Shown here piece after piece: positions 17,841 through 25,507 of a DNA stretch of 64,000 bases. Every line of letters starts with the position of its first letter. The stretch's first letter is position 1. The position numbers and the translations under genes are program-made. Location of the stretch: the NCBI GenBank assembly GCA_963830545.1, contig CAWHMK010000001.1, forward strand, positions 930,001 to 994,000, written 5' to 3'. The stretch comes from DATGJX01 sp963830545. GTDB lineage: Bacteria; Vulcanimicrobiota; Vulcanimicrobiia; Vulcanimicrobiales; Vulcanimicrobiaceae. A model generated the notes under the pieces. It did no database searches, had not been told where the DNA came from, and saw only the letters and a program-made list of their open reading frames with translations.

Positions 17841-18661
17841 CTACTGAATATCCAAATTTAAAGTGCTTAGTAGCGCTCCGGCGTAATCGCGGGCCGCTTG
17901 GTGAACCCACCTGGGAGCCGCACCCAAGTTGACCAGCAAAGTGCAATCCCGACATTTGCTGATGCGAGCAAGACATATCGAGGATTAGCAACAATTCTGC
18001 CCAACCACACCGCTGGCGACAATCCATGGAGCTGTGCGATAAGTAAGCCTACCGCGGCTGCCGCTGAAAAGAGCGCGACAACAATCGCGGTCCGCTTCAA
18101 GCCATACATATTCCGCCGAAAGCCGTACAAAGCGTTCTCCTTGAGCACCAGGCTATGAGCTTCACCTCGGCGGCGCGCCTTAAGCACACCTACGGCCGAT
18201 GCGTAGATCGCGTCAGCAGCGGGTGGATCCCCGGCTTCGTCGGTACTCAGTGGGCCAGGATATCCCTGTGCACATTCGTTGCAGCGCAGCGTGGAAGCGC
18301 TGTTACGGTTACGGCGTCGAGCGCCAATCGCGGTACCGAAGCATGCTCGTTGTTGGTGGACCACCCAAGCGATGAATAGCCTCTGCTGCACGGCCTTGCC
18401 GGCGACTCGCGCAACTCCGGAGAGCAAGTACGTGATAGCAAATAAGGACGCAAGAACACCGTTCTTCGGAAACTCGCCGAGAATGGAATTGGGATACACT
18501 ACGACGACGAAAAGCAGCGCCGGCGCTAGAATCAATATCATGGGAAACATTCGAGCCTCACGATCGGTCAGGAAATCGAAGAGTTCTTCGCGATCTCCTT
18601 CATACTTGGTCTCGTTCACCAATTCCGGACCATCACGCGGTAGCGCGTTGGCTGTCGCCAT
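17841..18661 (-). pseudogene. Multi-pass membrane protein at the end of the Ub-like operon
   Basis: Starts at ATG 18661, overlapping the end of the MBL gene by 29 bp. Two hydrophobic segments follow early (MILILAPALLFVVVV, then LASLFAITYLLSGVA). A cytosolic stretch with a Cys pair (LRCNEC) comes next, then two more TM segments (AIVVALFSAAAAVGLLIA and YVLLASANVGIALCW). The open frame stops at 17867. A 1-base shift near 17900 restores DYAGALLSTLNLDIQ and a stop at 17841, which looks like the true end. It is the natural candidate for the membrane effector of the module. I do not recognise a named family. Confidence 0.6.
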
Positions 18662-19484
18662 GGCTGAACGATCGTGTCTCGAAGCCTGTCCTGTGCGCCG
18701 CGTGAATAGACATACTCCGCCCTGCATGTTGGTCGCGTAGACCTGTCTCGCGACGCGCGCGTATGCCCGTAGGGCGGTGGCGTCGGGATGGCCGTATGCG
18801 TTGTCGACCCCGCAGCTGATAATAATCGTGTCCGGCTTCATGTGCAGCAAAGCGCCGGCGTGCACGCCGTTCTTCGAGCCATGATGCGCGGCGGACAGCA
18901 CGTCGCACTTCAGAGCAGTCCCGAAAACTCGGTCGATTGCCGCCCAGCGGTCGCTTTCAGTGTCGCCAGTCGCGAGATAGGTGAAGCCGTTGGAGTCGAG
19001 ACCGCGAATTTTCACGACAATGCCGTTGTTGTTCGAAGAGTTATCTGACTCCACGTACGGCGAGAAGATTTCGAAGGAGAAGTTCGACGCGAGCCCATTG
19101 AAGAAGCGAGTGTCCAGCTTCGAGAGGCAGATCGAAACGCGCTCCAGCTGGCCGCGGCGAATTTGCGCGGCGTTGCCGCTCACGCTCGATGATCGTAAAC
19201 ACCTCGTCGGCGGTGTCGGTGTCCTTGAAGTACGACGGATACATTACCCATCCGGGTTCGTAGCGCTCGAGGATATCTTCGACGCCGCTTGGGCAGGCAT
19301 GGTCGCGATCAAAGCCGGTCAAGATGAGCCCGCGCACGACCTTGCCCGCCAGGAACTTCGACAAGCTCGCCGCGATTTCGGCCGATGTGAGCTCATCGCA
19401 GTCAGGCATGTGTGCGTCAATGATCACGGCTTCGTTGCCCGCGCGCACGGCAGCGAGGTCGCCTTGGCCGGCGAAGAACGTCAT
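18633..19484 (-). pseudogene. Metallo-beta-lactamase-fold protein of the Ub-like operon, frameshifted
   Basis: Starts at ATG 19484, overlapping the JAB stop by 4 bp. The N-terminal half reads VIIDAHMPD, then LTGFDRDHACPSG. The latter stands where the usual HxHxDH motif is, but only the last Asp-His is kept. The frame breaks near 19165 (surplus base) and continues with ATGDTESDRW, SAAHHGSKNGV and GVDNAYGHPD, which match the ComEC-type MBL C-terminal blocks. A second shift near 18690 leads to a short tail ending at 18633. MBL proteins of this kind are known neighbours of bacterial E1/E2/JAB genes; their role is unclear. Confidence 0.7.
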
Positions 19485-20446
19485 GAGGTCCATGTGGTCT
19501 CCTCGATTTTCGCCGCGCCAGGGGCGGCGGCGAATACGGCACGATTGCATGAGCGCTCGGCGTGAATGAGGGCTGCGCGGGCTGACGGGAAGCGCTGCTG
19601 CGCGATCTGCACAGCGACCGCCCTGAAGTCATCGCGCGGATGGGCGATCCCGATGGTGTAGGTAGGCTCAGCCCCGCTCGCGTCCTCGATGACGACAACC
19701 TCCGCGTCGGTTCCGTCGACGAGTTCGATCGGGCCGCGCCAGTACAGGGCGACCTTGGGCGAAGTCAACGCGCGTAGCCGCCCGTATAAATCGTGGAGTA
19801 CGACGCCATCGTGTGCCCGTTGCGTCAGCGTACTCGTAGTCGGCGCCGCGGTTACCGTCGCCGCGTGTTGGGACGTGACGGTTGACGAGGCGCCGGTCGT
19901 TGGCCACAGCAGGGGGCCGTCGGTCACGCTCACCTGACGCGAACCGATCTCGTGGACCTTCCCGTCGCCGCGACGCAAAAGATAGTGCTTGACGCGGTAG
20001 CGCTGCCGCGAACGGGGCGGCTCTTTCGCCGTGACGAGCAGTGCGTAGAAGAAGGCGGTGTTGTGGTTACCGTGATTGACGGTGCGGGTATAAGTTGTTA
20101 CGTCGCCGCTGCTGAGATGCGGAAACCGGTTGACGTGGTGCGTGTGCCAGTTTCCGAGATGCTCAATCTCCGGATGCTCGCGCTCGATGTTGCGGAACAC
20201 GTTCTCCTGGAATTCGCCATCCTGGAAGAAGCTGGTGTTCGAGCGCTGAGCGGCTGGACCGGGCTCGATGACGCCCGAGACAGCGATTGTCAACTGGCCG
20301 TGACTCTCGGAGTACGTACCAATGAGCCGGCCACCAGTCTCGTCAATGTTGTATTGGTCGCACTCGTCGAAGACGGCCTCGAGCGCACGAGCTGGAATGA
20401 CGACGCGCACATCGTTGGCACGGGAGAAATTCCCCATAAACATCAT
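19481..20446 (-). CDS. JAB/JAMM-domain isopeptidase (Prok-JAB)
   Basis: An intact 321-aa gene. The JAMM zinc site is visible as GNWHTHH followed by LSSGD: His101, His103 and Asp115, with the Ser-to-His spacing one residue longer than the textbook motif. A candidate catalytic Glu lies at 36 in DETGGRLIG. In bacterial ubiquitin-like systems such proteases mature the modifier or remove it from targets. ATG 20446 overlaps the E1 stop (ATGA), and its own stop overlaps the MBL start. A Thr/Ser-rich linker (about 180-210) leads to a C-terminal domain of unknown function. Confidence 0.82.
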   Translation of the reverse strand: MMFMGNFSRANDVRVVIPARALEAVFDECDQYNIDETGGRLIGTYSESHGQLTIAVSGVIEPGPAAQRSNTSFFQDGEFQENVFRNIEREHPEIEHLGNWHTHHVNRFPHLSSGDVTTYTRTVNHGNHNTAFFYALLVTAKEPPRSRQRYRVKHYLLRRGDGKVHEIGSRQVSVTDGPLLWPTTGASSTVTSQHAATVTAAPTTSTLTQRAHDGVVLHDLYGRLRALTSPKVALYWRGPIELVDGTDAEVVVIEDASGAEPTYTIGIAHPRDDFRAVAVQIAQQRFPSARAALIHAERSCNRAVFAAAPGAAKIEETTWTS

Positions 20447-21337
20447 GGCTGCGATCCTCCGCTGCAGACGAGGCAGTCGGTCTGCGGGTGCAACGTGATC
20501 CGCTGCAACTCAAAATGCTTCGTGAACGGCTGAACAGGACGGTTGCCCCACACGACGTAGTCATTTTCAATTGCGGATAGAAACTTAGGTCGTTCCGCTA
20601 AGCCCGCGCGCAATCGCGTCTAGAACGAAGCTCGTATGAAACGCGGCGATAAACGCGATGTCAACGTTGAGGCCTGGCGAGTCCTTGATTTCCGCGATTT
20701 CCAGGCCATACATTTTGTCGCGCTGCTCTTCGGAGGCAAGGTCGATTTCGCGCACGCCATCGCGATATTTGGTTCTTTCAAGAAGGCCTTCGAGGCATGC
20801 GAGGCAGCCGCTTTGACCCGGCCGTAAAGCGGAAGACCTCTCCACCGATTCCACGTGTGAATACACGACCGACAACAAACGGCGTCTTGGTCGCGACGCA
20901 GACTCGTTCAGCTTATAGCGCGAAGGTTCGTTGTCCGTCGCCATCACAACGACGTCGCTGCACGCAGACGAGCCGATCAAGATCCGCGCTTAAGCATCAA
21001 ATCGATGTTATATTTCTCGACGAAGATGCTCGGATTACGGTCAAGAAGGACGTCGGCGAGCGCCTCGACTTTGGGCTGACCAACGTAGCGCAGGCCGCAT
21101 ACGTGGCGGATCACGTTCTCGGCGTCGAGCGTATCGTTGTCGATACAGGGTGAAGTTCTTCACACCGGCCATCGCGAGCTGCAAAGCCACCTGCCCGCCT
21201 CCTGAACCGCAGCCGGCGACGAGCGCGCGTGCGTCGCCTAGCGAGCCAACATCAAAGAGAGGTGCGATGCGGGCGAACAGGCGCGCGCTTCGGTGGACTT
21301 CGCCGTCGGCGTCGATAAACCGGAGTCGAAGAGTCAG
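20443..21337 (-). pseudogene. E1/ThiF-like activating enzyme, multiply frameshifted
   Basis: Stitched from several frames. VAGCGSGGGQVALQLAMAG (near 21230-21180) is the ATP-binding Rossmann loop, followed after a +1 shift by IDNDTLDAENVIRHVCG, the E1 Asp-Asn-Asp segment. Then come VVVMATDNEPSRYKLNE (the DxTDN block), a GxxFTRGIGGEVF stretch, GQSGCLACLEG (first CxxC), and after another shift WGNRPVQPF and DCLVCSG (second CxxC), with TGA at 20443-20445. At least five indels separate these pieces, of mixed sign but mostly +1. The first codon is unclear because the frame begins right at the E2 stop. The enzyme would adenylate a modifier C-terminus. Confidence 0.75.
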
Positions 21338-21705
21338 TGCGCAATTTCAGCTCCCATCCATTCGCCAGTTTGCTGATAAATGTCATATTTGTTAAGCCAC
21401 TTCGCGACGCGCGCAAGCACAAAGGTGACATTGTGTCGGCCAGGATTCCACATCGAAGGATGCAGGTAGCAAATATTCCCCGGCTTGTAGCGATGCGGGC
21501 TATCCTTAAGTCGCGGCGCGCGGACGAAAACGGTTGGCATGCGTTGGGTAGTCGTAGAACTCGAGTTCAGCGACGTACGAGTTGCCAAGTGACGTCATCA
21601 GTGCCGCTCGTACCGTAAGCCCAGTGATCGCCTACATGCGTATCGACGTTTGTGAATTGGCTTCGAGCATGCCCGACTTCGGCTAGGATGCGTCTGCGTG
21701 TCCAC
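21334..21705 (-). pseudogene. E2-like conjugating enzyme, frameshifted
   Basis: A GTG start at 21705 follows the 61-aa gene stop by one base. Pieces in different frames read ILAEVGHARSQF, then NSYVAELEFYDYPT, then the intact C-terminal part from MPTVFVRAPRLKD. GNICYLHPSMW carries the presumptive catalytic Cys (codon at 21469-21471), and AKWLNKYDIYQQTGEW is the Trp-rich helix seen in bacterial E2 families. The stop is at 21334. At least two surplus bases are needed to join the frames. Assignment as E2 rests on these motifs and on the adjacent E1 and JAB genes. Confidence 0.68.
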
Positions 21706-21706
21706 G

Positions 21707-21892
21707 TCAGCGCCCCAGCTGAGCGTACTCGCCGCCCAGATCCTCGCGCATAGTCAGCGGTTCTTTGCCACCAGTTTCGCGCAGCGACGATCCGCCTTTT
21801 TCGCGGATTTCACCGTTCGGAAGAATCTCGATTTCTTGGCTCTCCTCGTTGTTGAGGATGTCCATCAGTTCATCAATCGAGGGCTGGGCCAT
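21707..21892 (-). CDS. 61-aa acidic protein heading the E2/E1/JAB operon
   Basis: Small intact gene with a near-perfect ribosome site (AAGGAG six bases before ATG 21892). The product is acidic (IDELMDILNNEE near the N-terminus, then EIEILPNGEIR) and ends in ...EYAQLGR, without a terminal Gly-Gly. It occupies the position where other bacterial modules encode a ubiquitin-like modifier, but it is short and shows no beta-grasp pattern I can recognise. It could be an adaptor, a target, or an unusual modifier. Function unknown. Confidence 0.7.
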   Translation of the reverse strand: MAQPSIDELMDILNNEESQEIEILPNGEIREKGGSSLRETGGKEPLTMREDLGGEYAQLGR

Positions 21893-22599
21893 GTTGATCT
21901 CCTTGAAGCAGGTCGGTGTGAAGTAAGGCGGGGACGTGGAAATAGCAACGTTGAAGGACATGTGCGGTCGGCCGCGAAAGGGCCAGGGAATTCCAGCCGG
22001 CGACATATCCCGCTCGTCACGCCGCGAGCGTATATAGGCGCCATGATAGCCGCGCCATGTCGAGGCCATCGAGCGCGGAGATAATTTCAGCTTTGCCGTG
22101 GCGACGATACCGTAGCTGGCTAATCAGCACGGTCGATACGTGGAAAACAAGGTAAGCGCGAGCCGCAACGTGCGCGCACTCCTTCGGATCGTCGATGACC
22201 TGTTCAGGCACCATCACGACCACGAGATCTAACCCGCGCCGTCTAATCAACGCATAACGGATGCGTGGCGCGATAGGGAGAGCGAGTGACGACGCGAATG
22301 GCGGCGTACGCGCATGTAGGGGCTGCCTGAGGCGGATCGATTTCCAACGTTTTCCTCCGACCGATAACTCGCGACGGTTGACGTCGCGAATACTTTGTGT
22401 GCGGTCCGGAGGGGGAGCGCTCGACGGTCGGAGGGTATGATCCTCAAACCAAAAGCGGTTGCATCCTTCGGATTTGCGCCGCCGAGGGAGAGGGCGGCGG
22501 ATCGGCCCTGGAAAGTTGAGCCGCCGTCCTCGTTTGCATTTGGCGCATCGTCAGCCGCGTAGCTGCCGAGCATTCGCGCGTTTTGCGCGAACCGAATGG
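21893..22599 (-). other. Uncertain coding-like stretch between the RHH regulator and the 61-aa gene
   Basis: One minus-strand frame is open for roughly 175 codons (about 22550 to 22017). Its end reads like protein (LDLVVVMVPEQVIDDPKE, then EIISALDGLDMARLSWRLY). A second frame (22573-22247) is also open. No start with a ribosome site and no family is recognisable. Given the indels elsewhere in the island, this may be a broken gene of the same operon. Positions 21893-22016 hold the leader of the 61-aa gene. Confidence 0.35.
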
Positions 22600-23070
22600 T
22601 TAGCTAGCCATCGGCGACTCCGACTTGGGCTTCAGAAGCTCGTCTGGGCGGACAGCCTTGGTCATCCCGGTTTCTTCGAAGAGCTTGGCAATTACCCGAC
22701 CCGCGTCAGTTACACGGAAGCTGCAGATAATTCGGCCCGAGTCCTCAACTTTTAATGAAGTCGAGCCCTTCGATTAGGCCCATATCTTCTAGGCGCTTAA
22801 AAGTCGCGGAGCGGTCTCGCCATTCTTCGATAGAGAAATCAGCAAGGCAGGCGGTATCCCGTCTTTCGCGGGCGACCACGTTGCGCAGAGTGTCAACGTG
22901 CGCGGGCCAGCCTTGAACCAGTCCGGACGCATTACGAAACGAAAAATCGCGTTCGTTACTGCGGACAGCTTCATGTCTAGCAGCTCCGCGATTTCATTCA
23001 GCGATTCGTTCGCCGTCCGAGGTACCCGAAGGTACATTGAAACGGTTCTTTCTTGTGCGTTTTCCGCCAT
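22600..23070 (-). pseudogene. Ribbon-helix-helix-type regulator with extended C-terminal domain, frameshifted
   Basis: From ATG 23070 the product reads TVSMYLRVPRT, ESLNEIAELLDM and KLSAVTNAIFRF, a beta-helix-helix pattern like MetJ/Arc proteins. A shift near 22940 restores QGWPAHVDTLRNVVARE and RSATFKRLEDMGLIEGLDF. A second shift near 22756 restores RIICSFRVTDAGRVIAKLF, ending at TAA 22600. A TTG at 23121 would extend the N-terminus but has no ribosome site. Two direct TTTCTGACA repeats and a palindrome lie just upstream, fitting autoregulation of the island. Confidence 0.55.
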
Positions 23071-23111
23071 GAAGCAACTCTTCGCCACGTCCCTCTGTGG
23101 GTTCCTCTCAA

Positions 23112-23139
23112 TTTCTGACAAATATTTCTGACATGTCAG
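23112..23139. promoter_or_regulatory. Direct repeats and palindrome upstream of the RHH regulator
   Basis: TTTCTGACA occurs at 23112 and again at 23125 (13-bp spacing), and the second copy runs into the perfect palindrome CTGACATGTCAG (23128-23139). Short direct repeats are a common operator form for RHH proteins. Confidence 0.5.
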
Positions 23140-23507
23140 GATTATTGAGGTAGGCGCCTCCCGTCGAGGCGCGGGTATCCACGCGGCGGAGTTCTGTCTG
23201 GCAGCTTGAGAGCCCCTCCGACACCGGCGCCCACACCTTTAAGAAGTCGGGCCCTAGGCCTAAATGCAGCGAGCGGCTTTTTCAGCAAGCGCGCTAGCAA
23301 CTGGCCGTTAAGTCAGTTGTCGTGCGAGTATTTGCGTCTACATCTCGCGCCCTCTTCGCGGATCCGTCGTTTCAGGTGAAATCCTAGAACATACTCGCTA
23401 AATCGCTACAAGGGAAACTTTGTCGCTGTCGCGCCCTTGCAGCGACGCTCCTATGTCCATTCGCGGCTTCCACAACGACGCGGCACCGCCGCAGATGGGA
23501 GCAAGAG
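23140..23507. other. Intergenic region with a GC hairpin
   Basis: No convincing gene on either strand. GCGCCTC (23154-23160) pairs with GAGGCGC (23166-23172) across a 5-base loop. This is the divergent control region between the regulator and the metallopeptidase; GGGAG just before 23508 is the metallopeptidase ribosome site. Confidence 0.5.
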
Positions 23508-24067
23508 ATGGACAACCAGATTTTCTCAGCGCTGATTCCCGACGCGAATGCAGCGAGTCGCGTGCAGATCGCAAAGACGCTGGCGGGCTTTGGCGAGCCC
23601 GCCCTCCGATTCGCCGCCCAGCACGGTTCTCGCGTTAAGCCCCTTGCACACCGCGAGCGCTACATGCAGGTTTCCCCCGCGCTGACGCGGCTCGGGATCG
23701 ACGTCGATGCCTGGCCCGCTCCACCCGCTGGTCTCTTCGTCGTCGAAGAGCGCACGGTATATGTCCGCAGCCTTTCGGCAATGACAATCTGCCACGAGTT
23801 CGGCCACGCGTTGGACTGCGCTCTCGGTGGTGGCGTGTACCTCTCAAGCATCAGCCCAGACATCCGAGAAGCCTTCAGCACCGCGCAGCAGTTCGTTACT
23901 CCCCTATGCGGGCACTGGGCTCGATGAGTACTTTGCCGAGTGCGCGCGCTTGGGTTGAAGCTGATGATCCGACCTCCGCATGGCCAGCGGTGAGCCGCGA
24001 ACGGTTACAGCGGCTAGACCCCGCAATGCACGAACTCGTGAAGCGCATCTTCGACGCATTTTCGTGA
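23508..24067 (+). pseudogene. HExxH zinc metallopeptidase (ATLF-like), frameshifted
   Basis: ATG 23508 has GGGAG seven bases upstream. The product contains TICHEFGHALDCALGG, an HExxH zinc site, and after a surplus C near 23904 the segment DEYFAEC, whose Glu fits as the third zinc ligand. A second shift near 23950 leads to SREWL-type text (SRERLQRLDPAMHELVKRIF) and a stop at 24067. The arrangement resembles anthrax-lethal-factor-like metallopeptidases found on mobile elements. It is transcribed away from the Ub-like operon. Target unknown. Confidence 0.62.
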
Positions 24068-24128
24068 GCCAGATGTGCGCGGCAAACCAAGATTCGACGG
24101 CGCACACGACCGCGCACGATGCGTCAAT

Positions 24129-24148
24129 TTGACTCCCAATTGACTCCC
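24129..24148. repeat. Right-end TTGACTCCC repeats (candidate integrase arm sites)
   Basis: TTGACTCCC at 24129-24137 and again at 24140-24148, 2 bp apart, matching the motif cluster at the left end (17446-17480). Confidence 0.5.
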
Positions 24149-24266
24149 TATGGGGCGAATCTTGGCGAACTTTTGTGAACTCTCGCGGACGACTAACGAC
24201 GGAATTTCCTTATTATCGCTCGTTTTTTCCGAACTTCTGTGATCGTGTCCGACGGTCTCAGTCTGT

Positions 24267-24313
24267 TTCGCATGTAAGGGGTCAGGGGTTCGAGTCCCCT
24301 CATCTCCACCATT
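24267..24313. other. attR-like direct repeat (displaced tRNA-Ala 3' end)
   Basis: Copy of 17330-17376 beginning at the anticodon loop. No 5' tRNA half precedes it, so it is not a functional tRNA. The T-stem here is AGGGG/CCCCT, against GGGGG/CCCCC in the intact gene. Confidence 0.88.
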
Positions 24314-24319
24314 ACAAGG

Positions 24320-24355
24320 ATGACCGCTAGAAATGGCGGTCATTCTTTGTTTTTA
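24320..24355 (+). terminator. Intrinsic terminator after the displaced tRNA end
   Basis: ATGACCGC (24320-24327) pairs with GCGGTCAT (24336-24343), followed by TCTTTGTTTTT. It is probably the original terminator of tRNA-Ala before insertion. The stop codon of the minus-strand 86-aa gene lies inside this hairpin. Confidence 0.75.
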
Positions 24356-24600
24356 CCGGCTTGGATTGCTTCGCCCCGAGACTTCGTGTAGTCGCGTTTA
24401 AGTACGCTTGGCATTGTCGCCTCGCGCTTCACTGCGAGGAGCATTCGTAGGATGATTGATAATATAGCCGGCACGCGCCAATACTGAACGACGACGGCGC
24501 ACCGTTTCGCTACGGACATTGAGCGTTTGCCGATTTCGCCGGAACCCCGGCCTTCGAGAATAGCGGCATCAAGTGCCGACAGGAACACTTCGTTAGTCAT
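24340..24600 (-). CDS. Hypothetical protein, 86 aa
   Basis: ATG 24600 is preceded by CGGAGGTGAAC, a strong ribosome site, so I prefer it to the longer start at 24636. The product begins MTNEVFLSALDAAILEGRG, has a hydrophobic middle (VPAILSIILRMLLAV) and a basic C-terminus. No family recognised. It has a good upstream promoter with an overlapping inverted repeat and a leader hairpin, so it looks like a regulated, real gene. Confidence 0.65.
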   Translation of the reverse strand: MTNEVFLSALDAAILEGRGSGEIGKRSMSVAKRCAVVVQYWRVPAILSIILRMLLAVKREATMPSVLKRDYTKSRGEAIQAGKNKE

Positions 24601-24690
24601 GTTCACCTCCGTGAGGTGAAGCGGTGCATTCTCCACTCGTGCTTTCCATGGGTGCTATCTCCACGTCGCAACGAACTTCATCGAACGATT

Positions 24691-24710
24691 CCGACCTACA
24701 CTTAGGTCGG
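24691..24710 (-). promoter_or_regulatory. Perfect hairpin in the leader of the 86-aa gene
   Basis: CCGACCTA (24691-24698) pairs fully with TAGGTCGG (24703-24710) across a 4-base loop. No T-run follows on the minus strand, so it is a leader structure rather than an obvious terminator. Confidence 0.5.
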
Positions 24711-24755
24711 TATTTATGACGCCTGCTGGGGCGTGTTGGCGTAAGCCAAGAGCAG

Positions 24756-24793
24756 ATATTAACGCATTGAGGAACGCTGGTCAAGATTGACCA
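24756..24793 (-). promoter_or_regulatory. Sigma70-type promoter with overlapping inverted repeat
   Basis: On the minus strand, TTGACC (24784-24779), a 17-bp spacer and TAATAT (24761-24756) form a good -35/-10 pair. The -35 lies in a perfect 7-2-7 inverted repeat, TGGTCAA-GA-TTGACCA (24778-24793), a likely operator. Transcription would give a leader of about 150 nt before ATG 24600. Confidence 0.6.
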
Positions 24794-24995
24794 ATAACAA
24801 AAAATAGTCGCACGGGTGTACACCCGAAAATCGGTGCGGTTTTAAAACGAAGATGCGCCACGACATGATGTGCTGTCGATACGCTCGGTGATGGGACCCG
24901 CCTCTGCAATCCATCCCCCTTCTATCAGCGACTCCCGCCGCCCAGGTCACCGGCGACCAGTAAGCGGAAAGACAACCGCAGGAGGCACACGGAGT

Positions 24996-25463
24996 TTGGC
25001 ACACGAGTTTGATTTCTTGAAGACACTGCCCATTGACTCGAACATCGCTTTGTTAGAGGTCCCGACTACTATTGGAACACTCCGCTACGTGACGCTCAAC
25101 ACGTGGAAGACCGCAGACTTGTACCACGTCAATATTGGCATCATTGACAAAGCCGAAAGAATCTCTCAGGGCGAGTTCTTTGACGTACGGTGCTTCCTTG
25201 GGCTGAACTTCTTACAGGTTGAAAACGGCATCGTTTCGGTCGGCCACGACGACGCCGCGGACATAGCAACGTGGCGCGTTATGCCCGATGCGGAACTTCT
25301 CTTATACCACTATGCGGTTTCGGATTATCCGGCGGATACCGCGTCCGATGACTGGGATGCTAGGGCGATACGCTTTGTAGAATCCCTAGGTACGACCGCG
25401 AAACTTGTCGACTACAAGCGCGTAAGCGGCGGCGAAGTTCAGGGCCTTCGATTCAAAGGCTAA
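24996..25463 (+). CDS. Hypothetical protein, about 155 aa
   Basis: TTG 24996 is preceded by AGGAGG with a 10-base gap, so I choose it over the GTG at 24870. The product starts with HEFDFLKTLPIDSNIALLEV and is mixed alpha/beta, with NTWKTADLYHVNIGI and LLYHYAVSDYPADTASDDW. No motif or family recognised. No signal peptide or TM segment is visible, so it is probably cytoplasmic. Confidence 0.6.
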   Translation: MAHEFDFLKTLPIDSNIALLEVPTTIGTLRYVTLNTWKTADLYHVNIGIIDKAERISQGEFFDVRCFLGLNFLQVENGIVSVGHDDAADIATWRVMPDAELLLYHYAVSDYPADTASDDWDARAIRFVESLGTTAKLVDYKRVSGGEVQGLRFKG

Positions 25464-25507
25464 GGGAGCCGCTTTTTCAAGTCGGTTCACAGAGGATGCC
25501 TTGCAGT

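Larger units (their letters stand above)
17330..24313. mobile_element. Integrated genomic island in tRNA-Ala (about 6.9 kb)
   Basis: Bounded by the tRNA-derived direct repeats at 17330 and 24267. It contains a tyrosine-integrase remnant next to the tRNA, paired TTGACTCCC motifs near both ends, an RHH-type regulator, a metallopeptidase, and an E2/E1/JAB/MBL/membrane-protein operon. Coding frames inside are repeatedly broken by 1-base indels, unlike most flanking genes. No replication, conjugation or structural phage genes are visible, so it is a degraded integrative element or satellite carrying a defence-like cargo. Confidence 0.85.

Noticed and set aside
17867..19183. Natural fusion of the MBL domain to a membrane protein
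   Set aside because: An alternative frame gives the MBL protein its own end at 18633, and ATG 18661 starts the membrane protein. The apparent fusion comes from a frameshift.
24267..24311. Second tRNA-Ala gene
   Set aside because: Only the anticodon loop to CCA end is present; the acceptor 5' strand and D-arm are absent, so it is an attachment-site remnant.
24014..24343. Minus-strand 109-codon frame over the right att site
   Set aside because: Its N-terminal text is the antisense of the tRNA fragment, and the rest lacks a ribosome site and protein-like composition.
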